From contig NC_092573.1 in assembly GCF_037975245.1 (NCBI RefSeq), positions 24,271,265 to 24,335,264 on the forward strand: a stretch of DNA of 64,000 nt, read 5' to 3'. The notes below the pieces were generated by a model, which saw nothing but the letters and a program-made list of their open reading frames with translations, was not told the origin of the DNA and ran no database searches. The translations under genes and the position numbers were made by a program. Position 1 is the stretch's first letter. Every line of letters begins with the position of its first letter. Below are positions 34,442-46,459 of the stretch, in pieces. Source of the DNA: Apostichopus japonicus. Its lineage: Eukaryota; Echinodermata; Holothuroidea; Aspidochirotida; Stichopodidae.

Positions 34442-35380
34442 CAGGGACGTAGCTAGGGCCTGATATTTGGGGGGGGGGGTTTAGTGGCTGAAAATCCAAC
34501 TGGATGGGTTTTGAAGCTAGAAAATTCCGACTGCTGCCTTGTACCCCTTCCCCACCCACCCCGCGCTACTCGTCAACGATACGGTCAGTGTCAGTCAGAC
34601 ACCCCATCTTTCGCGACTGCACTTTTGTTCCAAACTCTTTTCGATACATTTGTACCCACTGGCACTCACCTCACAAACTTATTAGCCCCCCCCACCACCC
34701 CACCACCCCACCCCCCACCAAATATTTTTGTGAAAATTCGGGCAATATGTTGATAACTTTTCGGGCACCTACTGAAAGAAAGATCATTTGCAATGTGTTT
34801 TTCAATGGTTAAACTCATATTATAATTACCATTAATATTGTAACGACTTCCACAATAATTATAACCAATATCGAATGGTAATAACACGGAAAACGATTGT
34901 ATGTTATTGGCATGCAATGTAATAACCGATGCACGCCGGATATGCACATTAACATGTGGCGCGCGCGAAAAATTTTGGTTATATTTTCGGGCAAGTCGTT
35001 ATATAAGGCCCCCCCCCCCCCCAAAAAAAAAAAAAAAAATCCAATTGGCCTCCGACGCATATGAAGGTAGTTCCGTCTATAGGCATTTTTGTTGTTGGAG
35101 TATTCAAAATCATACGAAGTTTTGTATGGTGGAGTATAAGAATCGCGAGATACAATTTCTCAAAGTGGCAAGGAAAACGTGGTAAATATGACTGATTAAA
35201 GGTCAATTTTGAACGAAATTTTTAGGTCATTCACAATCACAGGAATATATGAATAGGCCTAGATAAACTAGAGTGCGACAGTCGGAAATTCCGACTGTCG
35301 CACTCCGATTTTCCAACTATCGTCAATTTTACCAAGTTTGGGGGTGAGACACCCCACACCCCCCTCTAGCGACGTCCCTG
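34442..35380. mobile_element. hAT-type element, 939 bp, absent from the sister arm
   Basis: Ends are CAGGGACGTAGC and GCGACGTCCCTG (inverted, one extra base). The 8-bp duplication CATGTTTG flanks it (34434-34441 and 35381-35388). The right palindrome arm has the uninterrupted site with a single CATGTTTG (reverse strand, 62620-62627). The interior has long C and A homopolymers and no transposase. Its central part is related, in inverted orientation, to the element at 42370-42744. Confidence 0.93.
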
Positions 35381-35934
35381 CATGTTTGTTGTAAACCCAA
35401 TTAATATTTAATGCAGTTAATACCAGGGAACTGCTTTCAAGTTGGAAGTCGATTTTTTTTTCTTTTCTACGGTGGCCTTGCAAAAACATACGTAAACTTA
35501 TTGGGGCGGTTGGTAGGTCTATAGGTCATATCACGACATTTCCAAAATATTTATTTTTTATGAATGATATTGTTTTAATGTTAGTGAAAACAATTTAAAC
35601 AATCATAAACGTGCATTGTTGTGAGGCATCTTTAATATAATGTCTATAATTAATTTGGTCTAAACTGACCGGCAAGGTTGTACTTGCCCAAAAGAAGCAT
35701 GTACTCCTGGAGGAGGTCTAGCTCTTTCCGAATGGATGTAGAAAAATTCCCCGACTGAAAGCGCGTTTCCACGCGATTAAGTCCCCCCCCCCCCTCCCCC
35801 AAAGACGAACATATACACCATTTTTGTTAATAATTAGATGTCATTTTGATTTTACTGTTACTTCATAAATCGACAATAACATGCATTTATCTAGTAGTAA
35901 TTTCAAACTAGCAAAGTTAAATGCAAGGCAGTAT

Positions 35935-36075
35935 GTTCACAAGTTGGCCTGTTTGTCGAGATGGAACTCGACAAAAATCTGCAAATTTGCTGTCCTGTGT
36001 TGCGCCAATATGGCAATAACTCTATTCAGGTAGCATACATGGCTCTTACTTACAACCGTACGTTTGATTTGACCT
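35935..36075. other. block unusually conserved between palindrome arms (possible SORD 5' element)
   Basis: About 125 bases match 57720-57845 of the other arm with only four or five differences, while neighbouring sequence is much more diverged. It contains the small inverted repeat GTCGAG/CTCGAC and a CAG/GTAGCA donor-like site. It could be a 5' UTR exon or promoter element of SORD; this is inference. Confidence 0.4.
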
Positions 36076-36957
36076 TCTAAATGTAAACCAGGGACGTACC
36101 GTCATATCACACATACGTTTTATGAAAACAACTGATTAGCCCAGCAACGCGAACGTTTATCACATCTTCCTATATGGCAAAGATCAAATCCCTCTGAAGA
36201 TTCCAGGTTTACCAGGTAGTAGAGGCCCTTCACATCTTCATTTCGCCTCTTTGGCGTTTAATTCATTAATAATGTTCCAATATGTACTTAGGCCTAGACA
36301 AATAAGTTAAAACTCCTATCCTACAATTGACACTGTAGCTGTAGGGGCAAGCATGTTTTTGTTTTTTTGTAGCCTATACCCTAGGTAGCCCTACTCCACT
36401 AGCTAGAATCTTTAGCAGCAGAGGTGTCAAATACATCGGCCAGTTCTATAACTTGTCAGTGACTAGTAAATGTCTCTTATCGGCTTAACTACGTAAGGAT
36501 ACGAAGCCAATGGTGACTCTTCAAATTCAAACAAGCATACCTTCTCCAAGTTGCCCCTATACTTAGTACTAGTAGTAGCAGGTGGGCTTGTAATTGACAC
36601 ATTAAGTTAAGGATTTGATCAACGATGTCAATGAAGGAAAAATCCAAATCACTCAACTGTATGCGTTTTTCATATGTGTAATCCTCAGCAATGTAACGAT
36701 TGCAACTTCGTCAAACAAGGGTTGAAATTGTATTACTCTGCACCTTCTAAGCTCTGCACTCTGGTTAGTTAACTGTTGGACAAATAGTAGGGTATATACA
36801 TTGTAATTCACTTGGCTGCCTTTGCACTAAGTCACTGTACCACCCCCCCCCCCATGGTTCGACCCAACACACAGTTCCTCTAGCTTGCACACTTGCATTG
36901 GAATATTTGATCACACTGTTCTATTTTCTTGCAGTTGCACACAATAAATAAGAAAGC

Positions 36958-39900
36958 ATGGCCCCTACAGACAAAAACTTGTCAGTAGTTACAACAGGAA
37001 AGGATGATTTGCTGTTGGTAAGTTAAATACATATATACAATGGTCTGGTCCTTTGATAGTTCTCCTAAAATCTTTAAAAAAAATTTACTTTGCTAAAGAA
37101 ATTTAACAAAAGGAAAAACTTAACACCTTATAAAATAAAAGTAGACTATAGTGTGCATTTCTTGCACTTGCAGTCGTGTGGCACGATACAACTTCAAAGC
37201 AAGAATTATACATACCAAAAGCAATATGTCTTTATGGGCAGGCAATTAACTGACTCAATAATTTATCAATTTCTGCTGGATGCCCGCAAGTGTTGCGTTT
37301 ACCCTTCTGATGTACAATGAGGATTATGTGCATTCCTTGATAAATTTATGTGCAAATGAGACCAGCAGTGAACATGAGGAGAATTGTATTTGATCAACAG
37401 AATAACAGAAGATAGTTAATTGGTACAACCGATCGCAGAAACACCTGCAGATTTTGTACTCTCACATATATACTACCTGCATAGCCTCTAAAGGTAACTT
37501 AAAACATCATCATATATTTGAAAGTAAAAAATTAATGATGTTAAATGCAAAGAATAAAATATAATTTACATCATCTTTTAGGATGCTGTTTTAAAACTTC
37601 CAGGAAACATTCAAATCTTTTGTTTTGATCACTATTTTAGCAATCTATAAAGCATGCAAAAGTAACCATTTACCAAATCCACCGTCAGACAATCATAACT
37701 GCAGGGTTTGTGTTTAATTTTTGGTGATCTGAATACAATTACTTATTCTAGATACTTGTACTTGGTAAACTACCATTGGTTATGTTTCAAGTGTTCCATG
37801 TTTTAACCATGACTATAAAGTTGCCGTTTCTTGTCAGTATATGTAGATTATGGTTCATTCATTGTGTGTTCACCTATTCCCTTATCCACAGGAAGACAGA
37901 GAAGTTCCACAGCCAGGCCCAAATGGTAAATATAACATCTAATAAATTAGATTAAATGTATTTCTGTCTCACTGAAACTTGAAGCTGCTCTTTGAATGAG
38001 GTCATCAATTTCTTTCCAGCAAATTTTACACCAAACCTTCAGAATAATACCCAAAATCAGAGTTTAATAGATCAAAGTAAGACACCCTAGGACTAGATTT
38101 TCCACAGACTTTCATTGCTAGTGTCACTGGAAATCATAACCATTGCATTCATGATGACAAGCATGTTAATGTATGGGTATCTATGAGTGTGTGTTTTTGT
38201 GCACATCTGGTGAAGATGTGAAGACATACATGAAACCTCAAATATGGAATCTTAGATGGATCTCATATTTAGTACTCTGAGAATGTAACATCTTGAGTTG
38301 ATGATACTTATTGCTTCGATCAGAGGTTGTATGTCATATAAGGTCTGCAAAGGTTAAAGTTTAAAATGTTGCAAAGACGATATCTCAAGAATGGAATCTT
38401 GGATGTATTTCATATTTTTAGTATGTGGAAGCTCCATAGTAAGAAGATTAACGGTGTTGTCTATATTGGAGGTCATGGATCATTGATGGTTATCAGCTGT
38501 GTGAAAACCTGAGTTGCGAAAACCTGAATGATGAATGAGATATCGCAAGAAGGGAAGCCTGTATGGATCTCAAATGAAGTACAGTAGAAAGATACACATG
38601 TTGTGTAGGTGGTCCCCTGCTGCTTTTATTGGCCGGTCAAAGGTCATTTGAGGTCATCAGAGGTGAAAGTTTGCAAACAGGGTAACACCAAAAGTGTGTA
38701 TGTGACTACGTATATTTGACTATTTTCGTAGCATAAGAATGGACAATACCAATTGACATAACTCTTGTTACTTTTACAGAGGTGCAGGTTGCTATGCAAA
38801 GAGTGGGTATCTGTGGTTCTGATGTTCATTTCAAGAAACATGGCGGTATTGGTGAATACATGGTGAAGAAACCAATGATACTGGGCCATGAATCCAGTGG
38901 GACAGTGTCTGCTGTAGGACCAGGAGTTCAGAACCTTAAAGTCGGTAAAGAAGCAATGCCCGGTTTGATTGTTTTTTTTTATACACTACAATTTAGTTCA
39001 TGTTCCTGTAGTTTGATGCTAGATTTACACTTTTACAGCCTGTTGAGCCTAGCGTTTAGACCTGCTTTATTCTGCACACAATGGATGATATAACTAGGCC
39101 CAACCCAGAAATTTACATAAAATATTTGCATTATAATAATAATTATTTACTGCAATTTTCTCTGTAAGTTGGTGGCTTAAAATCCTTATCTGAAGCATTA
39201 TTTGTTATTGCACCATAAGTTCAATTCTTTATGTTACAATCTTATGCTACAGTTTGCAGCAGTTTAGTTATTGCACTGTCTGTTCAATTCTTGACATTAC
39301 AATTGTTTGCAGCAGTTTTGCTCTAGAGCATACCTCACCATTTCTTCTATGACAGCATCTGTCAGACACAACTTATGTTTTGGGATTGGTTTTGCATTGT
39401 GAGAAGCATTTAGACTTTATTCATGGGTTTTTTTATGATAAAAGTGGATGAAAAGGGTTTCTTTGACATTTTTTTCTGAACTTTTCTTGTTAAATCTTTT
39501 TGAATTTTTTCTCTCTTTTACCAGGTGACAGAGTTGCCATTGAACCTGGAGTTCCTTGTCGCAAATGCAAATTTTGTAAGAATGGACGTTACAATCTTTG
39601 CCCCGACTGTTTTTTCCTGTCTTGTCCACCGTATGACGGATCCCTTAGAAGATACCATTGTCATGCTGCTGACTTCTGCTACAAGTGAGTCAAGTTACAT
39701 CACAAACATGTCACAAAGCATCAGTGTACCCCATGGACTACCAGTGGTGTTACGAGATCAAAATCTTACTGGAGCTCCAAAATGCCAACTGTTCTCCAAA
39801 TGAGAAGATTCCTCACAGAAAATGCAGTTACTTGAGTCATCAGCTTAAATCAGGAATGTTACTGGTAATGATTGGACTCAATCTCCAAATTGTGTGATTG

Positions 39901-40910
39901 GTTAACACTCTGTCAGCTAGTCGATTCGGTCAACATTGTTTTAGTCGAAGTGATTCAGACATGATTATAGCATTAACTCTGACTACAGCCAAGGGAACAA
40001 AAGGCTTTCACCGAATGTCACTCTCTGTGAAAGAAATGAAAACCCAACCGTCATCGTCAGCTATTAATAGTATGTTAGTGATGACGAACTAAAGAATTAA
40101 TGCCCTTCTAGTGCCACCTGGAAGAATATATCAGAGTATCTCATGGTTCATTATGTGCATGAAATAAGACTTGAGTAAGTCTAGAGATGACATCATGTGG
40201 GAAATACCAATAAGGACCTGATCTGATTCAACAGAAAGTTGGTTCATTTAAACTATTTTTTTGGTGATCTCAGACCAAAGCTAGTCTTTGATTCTTTCTT
40301 GGAGATCAGCTTAAGAAGTGTGAGAGTTGCAGTTGTGACCGGAGACGTAAGATTTTTCACAAAAACAGAACTAGTAGTGAAGTTAAATATGTACTTGATG
40401 TCCTCCAAATTAAGAGTTTGCATCACTTCCATTTCATCATTTGTTCATCCATTCATCCATAATTCCTGCTATCTATTCCTTCAGTCACCCATCAATCTCC
40501 TTGTTTGGCTTGTTTCTTTGAAAGCTTAGGTTATATCAAATTTTTCTTGATGACATTGGACCATCAGTAAAACAAATGTACTAAAATCACGTTTTTGATT
40601 TTTATCTTGTAATTTACCATCTCTACGGAAATTGAATTACTTTCTATGCAGACTGCCAGATCATGTCAGTTTAGATGAGGGTGCCCTGATGGAACCATTG
40701 TCCGTAGCCATCCACGCCTGTAGGCGAGCAGAGCTTACTCTTGGTGATAAGGTTCTCGTCCTCGGGGCTGGTAGGTAGAATAGGGGCATTCTTCAAACTT
40801 ACTTGTCATTCTTTTCAAACTTTAATAGTTGCATGTTTGTTAGCTACCTTAACGAAGTTTAACTCAATGAGTAATTTGGTATTTGATGTTTAGTTTTGAA
40901 GTAAGGTATC

Positions 40911-40948
<38 letters not shown>

Positions 40949-43900
40949 TATATACATATACATATATATATGTTATTCTTGTGTTTTGATGATTTATCGT
41001 GTCTGTTTTCATCTGTCAGGTCCAATCGGATTAGTCACTTTGCTTACGGCCAAGGCAATGGGTGCATCTGAAGTAGCTATCACGGGTAATTAGATGTCAA
41101 ATTTTTCTTTTCATTCTCCTGCAATGCATTATGTCATGGTAATCAGGTAGATTTCAACACTTCTGATGTAAAATTGTTTGAATGTTCATATTAATGTTAT
41201 GTGTTTGCATGTGAACAGTACACTTCAAAGTATCTCCATGTACATTACAGTGCAATTGACTACTCCTGCATACCAGCTAGTCACATACCAACTAATATGT
41301 GACTAAAGTGTTACATACCATCTAGTAATTGACTTCCTTCATGTCAGCTTGTCTTTGACACATTACTCACACCAATAAGCTAGTCTGTGACTTGTGTGTC
41401 AGGAGTCATTCACTCCTTCGTATCAACTAGTCCTTAACATGTGAAATCATTTACCAGCTTGTCTGAGTCTTCAAGTTAAAGTCAGTCAAGAGTGAATCTT
41501 GCAACTTCTTGCAGATTTACATCAGACACATCTCTAGGTCATGCTCGGCTGGAAAGATGGCTATGACATGAAAGACTTTTACAAGTACTTAACATCTTTT
41601 GCGATGACCTTTCAAGATGAGGTCGAGAACATGCTTAAGTAGTCGATGGGTTTCAAAGTTGATGTTGATTCATGATCAAGGAAGTGAGCATATAGAAAAA
41701 AATACTCACCAGCTGATGAAGCATTTATTAATTGCTATATGGGTGGTCTTGTCAAGGAATGTTTTGTTTTCTCAATAGTCTTTGGTGATATGAAAATTCA
41801 AATGTTTCATGTCTTCATCTGATTGATAAATTTTATATCGCCAAAACCATGAAGGCATAACTTCCGTTTTTTAACGGTGGAGTATTCCTGGATTTTAGGG
41901 TATCACTTGGTAAGGTTTCTCATCTTCTGCATAAAACTTGGACTAAGCACTACTTGAGGTCATGTAGTCTTTACCAATATCGTACCATGCACAGGTCTGC
42001 ATTCAGGTTCATAGAGCTCTTCCATTTATATTAATCACTTATGATTGTGACATGAATGAACTCTGTAACCGTTGCATGTGCTAGGCATTATATATCTAGT
42101 GATTAAAAACTGGAAGGATAGAAAACTACTAACTTTGCACCGATTTTAACTTGTCTTCCAGATATTCAACAGGAACGTCTTGATGTTGCAAAGAAGCTAG
42201 GCGCATCTTCTTGCTTCAAAATTGATCCGAGTCTAAACCCTGAGGAAATGGCAGAGAAGATGCATGCTATCCTTGGATGGAGATCTGATATTACCATTGA
42301 ATGTTCTGGAGCTGAGAGCAGCTTCCAAACTGGCATTTATGTAAGAGTTTTAATTATGAATGCTATAAGTATAGGCATAGGAGCCCAGTTTGATTTGGGG
42401 GGGGGGGGGGGGCTGTAACGATTTACCCGAAAAATATAATCGAAATTTTTCGTGCTTTCAACATCTTAATCTACATATCATATAGGCATCGGTTATTGCA
42501 TCGCTTGCCAATTACATACAATCATATGCGGTGTTATTACCGTTCCATATCGTTAGACATTTTCGGGAAGTTGTTACAATAATAATGATAATAATAATAT
42601 AAGTTTAACCATTGAAAAACACATTGCAATTTATTTTTCTATCAGTGGGTGCCCGAAAAACTCTCCTCATATTGCCCAAATTTCACAAAAATAGTTGCTT
42701 TGGGGGGCTGTAGCCCCCCAGCCCCCCCACCTCCTAAGCATATGGCTGTAAGGGGGGGTATAAGTTACTCATAAAGTGTATATTGCCTGGTCTTTTAATA
42801 GTATATATCACATTAACTGAGTTGTTGAAAGATGGCATCTGTTTTTGTCACCATTTTCTCATATGAATTATTTTGATGTTGCAAGCAAATCAGAGACAAA
42901 TGAAGAACTGACTGTAAAATAATAAAACTAATCTTAAACCTTAAGAAAATTATATCAAGAGAAAGCGCAGGTGGAAAATTTTCTTGCAACATCTTTTTTC
43001 TTAAAATAATATAAACTGGTGTTGCATTAAGCTGATTGTTCAATGTTGAACCCAGTCATTGCTGGTAGACTACTGCAGGGCAAATTGATTTGATAAAATA
43101 ACTCAGCAGGTTATTTTTGTTTGTCTCCCCCTCTGACCTAACACTCTTCATTCTGTAAGGTTATTGTACACAACGAGACTTAACTTTATCTCTTGAAGGC
43201 AACCGAACCCGGTGGTGTCTTCCAAATGATCGGCCATGGAAATCCAATCAAGTCATTTCCACAGTTTGTCGCAAACACTCGAGAGATCGACATTCGTGGC
43301 ACACAGCGCTACGCTAACACGTAAGTGAAACTAGAGTGGCTTGCTGCCCTCCTTACTTTAAGATGCAGTAGATATTACCAGGGTTTTTAATACGGAAAAA
43401 AACAAAAATGACTATTTATTTTACGAGATTGATCATTGTATAGGGTGCATGGTCAGAATGAACTTCCTGCAGGTAAATTGGAACATTTTGGGGGGGGGGG
43501 GGGTGGGGGGGGGAAACAGACAATCAATAGCAATTTAAAGAGCGAATGAAATGGAAGACAAGCGGAACAAAAATTTGGAAGCTATAGATGAGTGGAGGAT
43601 ACTACTTAGGAAAAATAATGGGAGGTTGTGCCAGACCCAGCAAACCCACCCTGCCAGGATGAACCCTTATGCTAAGAAAAAATAAAAATAAATAAGTATT
43701 ATGTGTATAGGGTTGAGTTGTGGGAGAGGCTATAATGGAACACGATCAGGATTTGGGAATTGTGAGCTTGCTATTGGTGCAAGGTTACAGATAATTATTC
43801 TATGGTTTAGCATCCCTGTCATACGTATGTCCCCTCTCACCCCTCCCCCCGCCCTCCAACCTAACCTCATGAAATCCTTGATTTTTATGTGTTGGAGAAC

Positions 43901-44152
43901 TTTAGCTTTTACGCCTTGAAAGTAGACGGTTGCTACGAATTTCAGTCATTTTATGCACAGAATTTCCCCCCTTTTTTCATCAGATATCCAACGGCTCTGT
44001 CCATGATTGCCAACAAGCTTGTTGACGTTGTCCCATTGATAACCCACCGTTACCCACTGGAGAAGAGCGTAGAAGCATTCAACACAGCAGAGACCTTCGC
44101 TGATAACGCTATCAAGGTCATGATTCACTGCGACGACTCTTTGACTGCATGA
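36958..44152 (+). CDS. SORD: sorbitol dehydrogenase, copy 1
   Basis: Nine exons: 36958-37017, 37892-37925, 38780-38944, 39525-39684, 40652-40770, 41020-41085, 42162-42340, 43199-43320, 43984-44152 (TGA). They total 1074 nt, 357 residues, the human length. The enzyme oxidises sorbitol and other polyols to ketoses with NAD+, in the cytosol, as a zinc-dependent medium-chain dehydrogenase. Catalytic zinc ligands are in place: Cys43 (GICGSD), His68-Glu69 (GHES), and Glu154 (LMEP). The Rossmann motif is GAGPIG near 177-182. Four cysteines (98, 101, 104, 112) form a structural-zinc lobe that human SORD has largely lost. Compared with copy 2 it has Cys115, Phe117, Cys120 and Tyr123 where copy 2 has Ser, Val, Val, Asp; human has PPDDG at the last of these. 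AATAAA at 44506-44511 may end the transcript. Confidence 0.96.
38215..38690. repeat. diverged tandem repeats in SORD copy 1 intron 2
   Basis: Units of roughly 100-150 bases share a core like ATATCTCAAGAATGGAATCT followed by CATATTTAGTA. About three units are seen, and more in the matching intron of copy 2 (53925-54500). Confidence 0.6.
39923..40579. other. about 657 bp present only in left-arm SORD intron 4
   Basis: The right arm passes directly from CAGCTAGTC to TAAATCACGTTTTTG, whereas the left arm has this extra segment. I see no terminal repeats or target-site duplication, so an insertion here or a deletion in the other arm are equally possible. Confidence 0.6.
40912..40971. repeat. (AT)n microsatellite
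   Basis: A nearly pure AT dinucleotide run lies in SORD copy 1 intron 5; the counterpart in copy 2 is at 51906-51966. Confidence 0.95.
42370..42744. mobile_element. hAT-like MITE, 375 bp, absent from the sister arm
   Basis: It sits in SORD copy 1 intron 7. It is flanked by GCTATAAG (42362-42369) and GCTGTAAG (42745-42752), an 8-bp duplication with one mismatch. The right arm has a single GCTGTAAG (reverse strand, 50267-50274). The ends share an imperfect inverted repeat including TAGGAG/CTCCTA. Inside are the palindromic GGGGGGCTGTAGCCCCCC run and sequence related to the 34442 element (for example TTTTTCAATGGTTAAAC on the reverse strand). Confidence 0.85.
43447..43704 (+). mobile_element. 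short retroposon-like insertion with A-rich tail
   Basis: It is flanked by the direct repeat TGTATAGGGT (ending 43446, and again about 43704-43713). The right arm carries one copy only (reverse strand, 49587-49596). The inserted segment ends in an A-rich stretch (AAAAAATAAAAATAAATAAG), typical of SINE-like or truncated LINE insertions. It contains a long G run and no frame of note. Confidence 0.75.
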
Positions 44153-45715
44153 AATATGAGAGCTTGCCTTATTCTCTAGAGAACAGTATTATTGTTTTAT
44201 TATTGTTTCCATTTCTGCATCATTGCAAGGTAGAATCAGCATAAAGGGAAATTCCGGTGGCTGAAATTGATTGCTTAATAAAATTCCTGGAAATTTTCAG
44301 CATCTTTATATGAAAGCCACATCCTCACTGCATTTTGTATGACATAGATATGAATTTTCAATTTTGGTGATATTTTGTGAATGCATCTATGATCTGTAAC
44401 AGACAGTGAATGATGTCATCACAGTAATGCAGCTGAATTGTTTTTTTTCCCTTTATATTTCATATTTTACTCATTTATTCAAAGAGGGATATATAGTATT
44501 TCTACAATAAAAGTAGCATTTTGATGGTATTCCTAATACAGAGAATCTTGACATTTAAAGTAATATTCAGAATGTATCAAGCTTCAAGGATAATTCAACT
44601 AGCAGATTATAACAGGAAATAAAGATTTTAAAGTACATTTGTCATTATGACATCACAGACCACCTGTTGTGATCCACTCCAAGGAAGAACCGAGGGATAA
44701 GCCAGTCCAGACTGCGGGTAACATTTCAAGCAACCATACCTTGAGTTAGGGACATGATATTGAGATGGGGGTTTTCAAGTAACAGTGTAGAATATATTTC
44801 AGTGTCACATTGTCTGTCACCAGAATATCCCTTTAATATTTAATTATTATTTCTATTTAATCATTCCATACAACTCCATATAAGTTTTACCTACAACATA
44901 ATGTTTTCATTTACAGCTTCTAGTCTTGTTTCAGCAATTAATTGTAAACTCATGGTAACACTGAGAAATTTGATATTTTGCAGGAAGTATGCTTTAATTC
45001 GTATGAGAATGTTTCTAATAGGAAAATGTTTCTAATTTAAGAAAGTTTTAATATGTTCAAGTGAAGAAAGATCTTTATTGTGTAACATGTAGTGCTATTC
45101 TGCCCTCTAATGTGGTAAGAAAATGAAATATTTCTTACGAGGACAGATGGCGCAAAGTTTTATTGTCTCTAAATAAATTTGTTGACATATCGTTGATTAA
45201 TTGTGGATTAGTTTTGGATGTGAAACATCTTGATTTATGAAAATCACTGTTATTGAAGTAAGTTCAATTAACTGTGTAATTATTTTCAATATTCTGTCTG
45301 CAAAAGTCTTCTTCTTTTTTTTAATGATGAATATATGGTTTTTTCTTCTTCTTTTTGGATTTTCTCAAATTCTTGTTGTCATGACGATACAGGCATTTGG
45401 TGCATTTGACAATATGATTATTTAAACAAGAAGTGAAAGCCAAATCTTACCCAAATAGTTTTGTGTATACAGTTTCTTAATCTCAGAATTACAGAATGCA
45501 TTTTGGAGTCTATTATTCAAAAAAGAAAAATGTATGACAGGAAAAGAAAGTCAATGTAACCAGTGCCTTCATTATAACTTTATCAGTAGGCCGCCTATGT
45601 TAGGGAAATGTATTATGAAAGAAATAAAGTACAATCTATTCAAAAACAATATGTGATATTTGAATATTTTTCTTAATGCTTCTTATATGCAGCAGATTCC
45701 CTTCAAGTCATAGCA
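44153..45715. other. 3' flank of SORD copy 1, palindrome inner part
   Basis: No gene is seen. The sequence is mirrored at 47587-49120. Several AATAAA signals occur, the best at 44506-44511. The frame at 45237-45425 is low-complexity and not conserved as a protein. Confidence 0.6.
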
Positions 45716-46424
45716 GATTTTGTTTCTTTTGTTCCTTTTTTGTTGTTATATATTTTGTTTTTTTCCTTCTTATTTTGTTACAAAATTGAAAGTTTGATTG
45801 GAATCTTTATATGTAAACTGTTGATTTGTAGGTCTTGCATCTTCTTCCTATCGTTTTCAAAGCAAGGTTTAAGGTTGCTGTTTGTTTGCTTATGATATGC
45901 CTTTTTTAAGTCCATTTTTTGACTACAAGGCATTGAAGACTCGCCCCAAAGTTAGTTTTCTGTTGCTTGCAAGTGACGTTTTGTTAGTGTCGCTACAAAA
46001 TGCAGACAGTACAGTAATGAAACGTGATACCTTGTTATCTTTTATCTAGACCTGAGATGTCCATCGCTGCTATTATATATACACTGTGTTGTGGGTATTG
46101 ACCGTAGCTGTATGTATTGACAGTACACTATAATTACCGACGGTAGTAATCTGTGTGTGTATTTTCTGGGATCGATGGTGGCGTCTAACACTCCTGTTAC
46201 ACCTCATTCGAAACCGGGTCAGATTACCGGCATGAGACGTTTCTTTGTGCGCAAGGCTTCAATGCCTTTAAACCTTGCTTTGAAAATGACAGGAAAGAAG
46301 ATTAAAGGCCTAAATATCCACAGTTTACATACAAAGATTCCAATAAAACTTTCAATTTTGTAACAAAATAAAAAGAAGGAAAAACAAAGAGATACAAAAG
46401 GAAAGGAACAAAAGAAACAAAATC
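45716..46424. repeat. fold-back inverted repeat at the palindrome centre
   Basis: About 240 bases from 45716 are repeated, inverted and diverged, at 46238-46424. The outermost 20 bases (GATTTTGTTTCTTTTGTTCC) match perfectly. The arms enclose a loop of about 280 bases without a coding frame. This could be a fold-back or MITE-like element; no clear target-site duplication is visible. Confidence 0.8.
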
Positions 46425-46459
46425 GGTGTTGACATATTTCCACATAGTTTACTCTCATT

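Larger units (their letters stand above)
34291..45722 (+). repeat. left arm of large imperfect palindrome (SORD copy 1)
   Basis: The arm matches the reverse complement of 47579-62828 throughout exons, introns and both flanks of the SORD gene. The outer edge shows TCAAACGTAAA against TTTACGTTTGA (62811-62821). The inner edge is CAGATTTTG (45714-45722) against CAAAATCTG (47579-47587). The alignment is interrupted by insertions listed separately. Confidence 0.93.

Noticed and set aside
46157..46363. 68-residue frame in the fold-back loop and arm
   Set aside because: It runs across the inverted-repeat boundary and resembles no protein I know.
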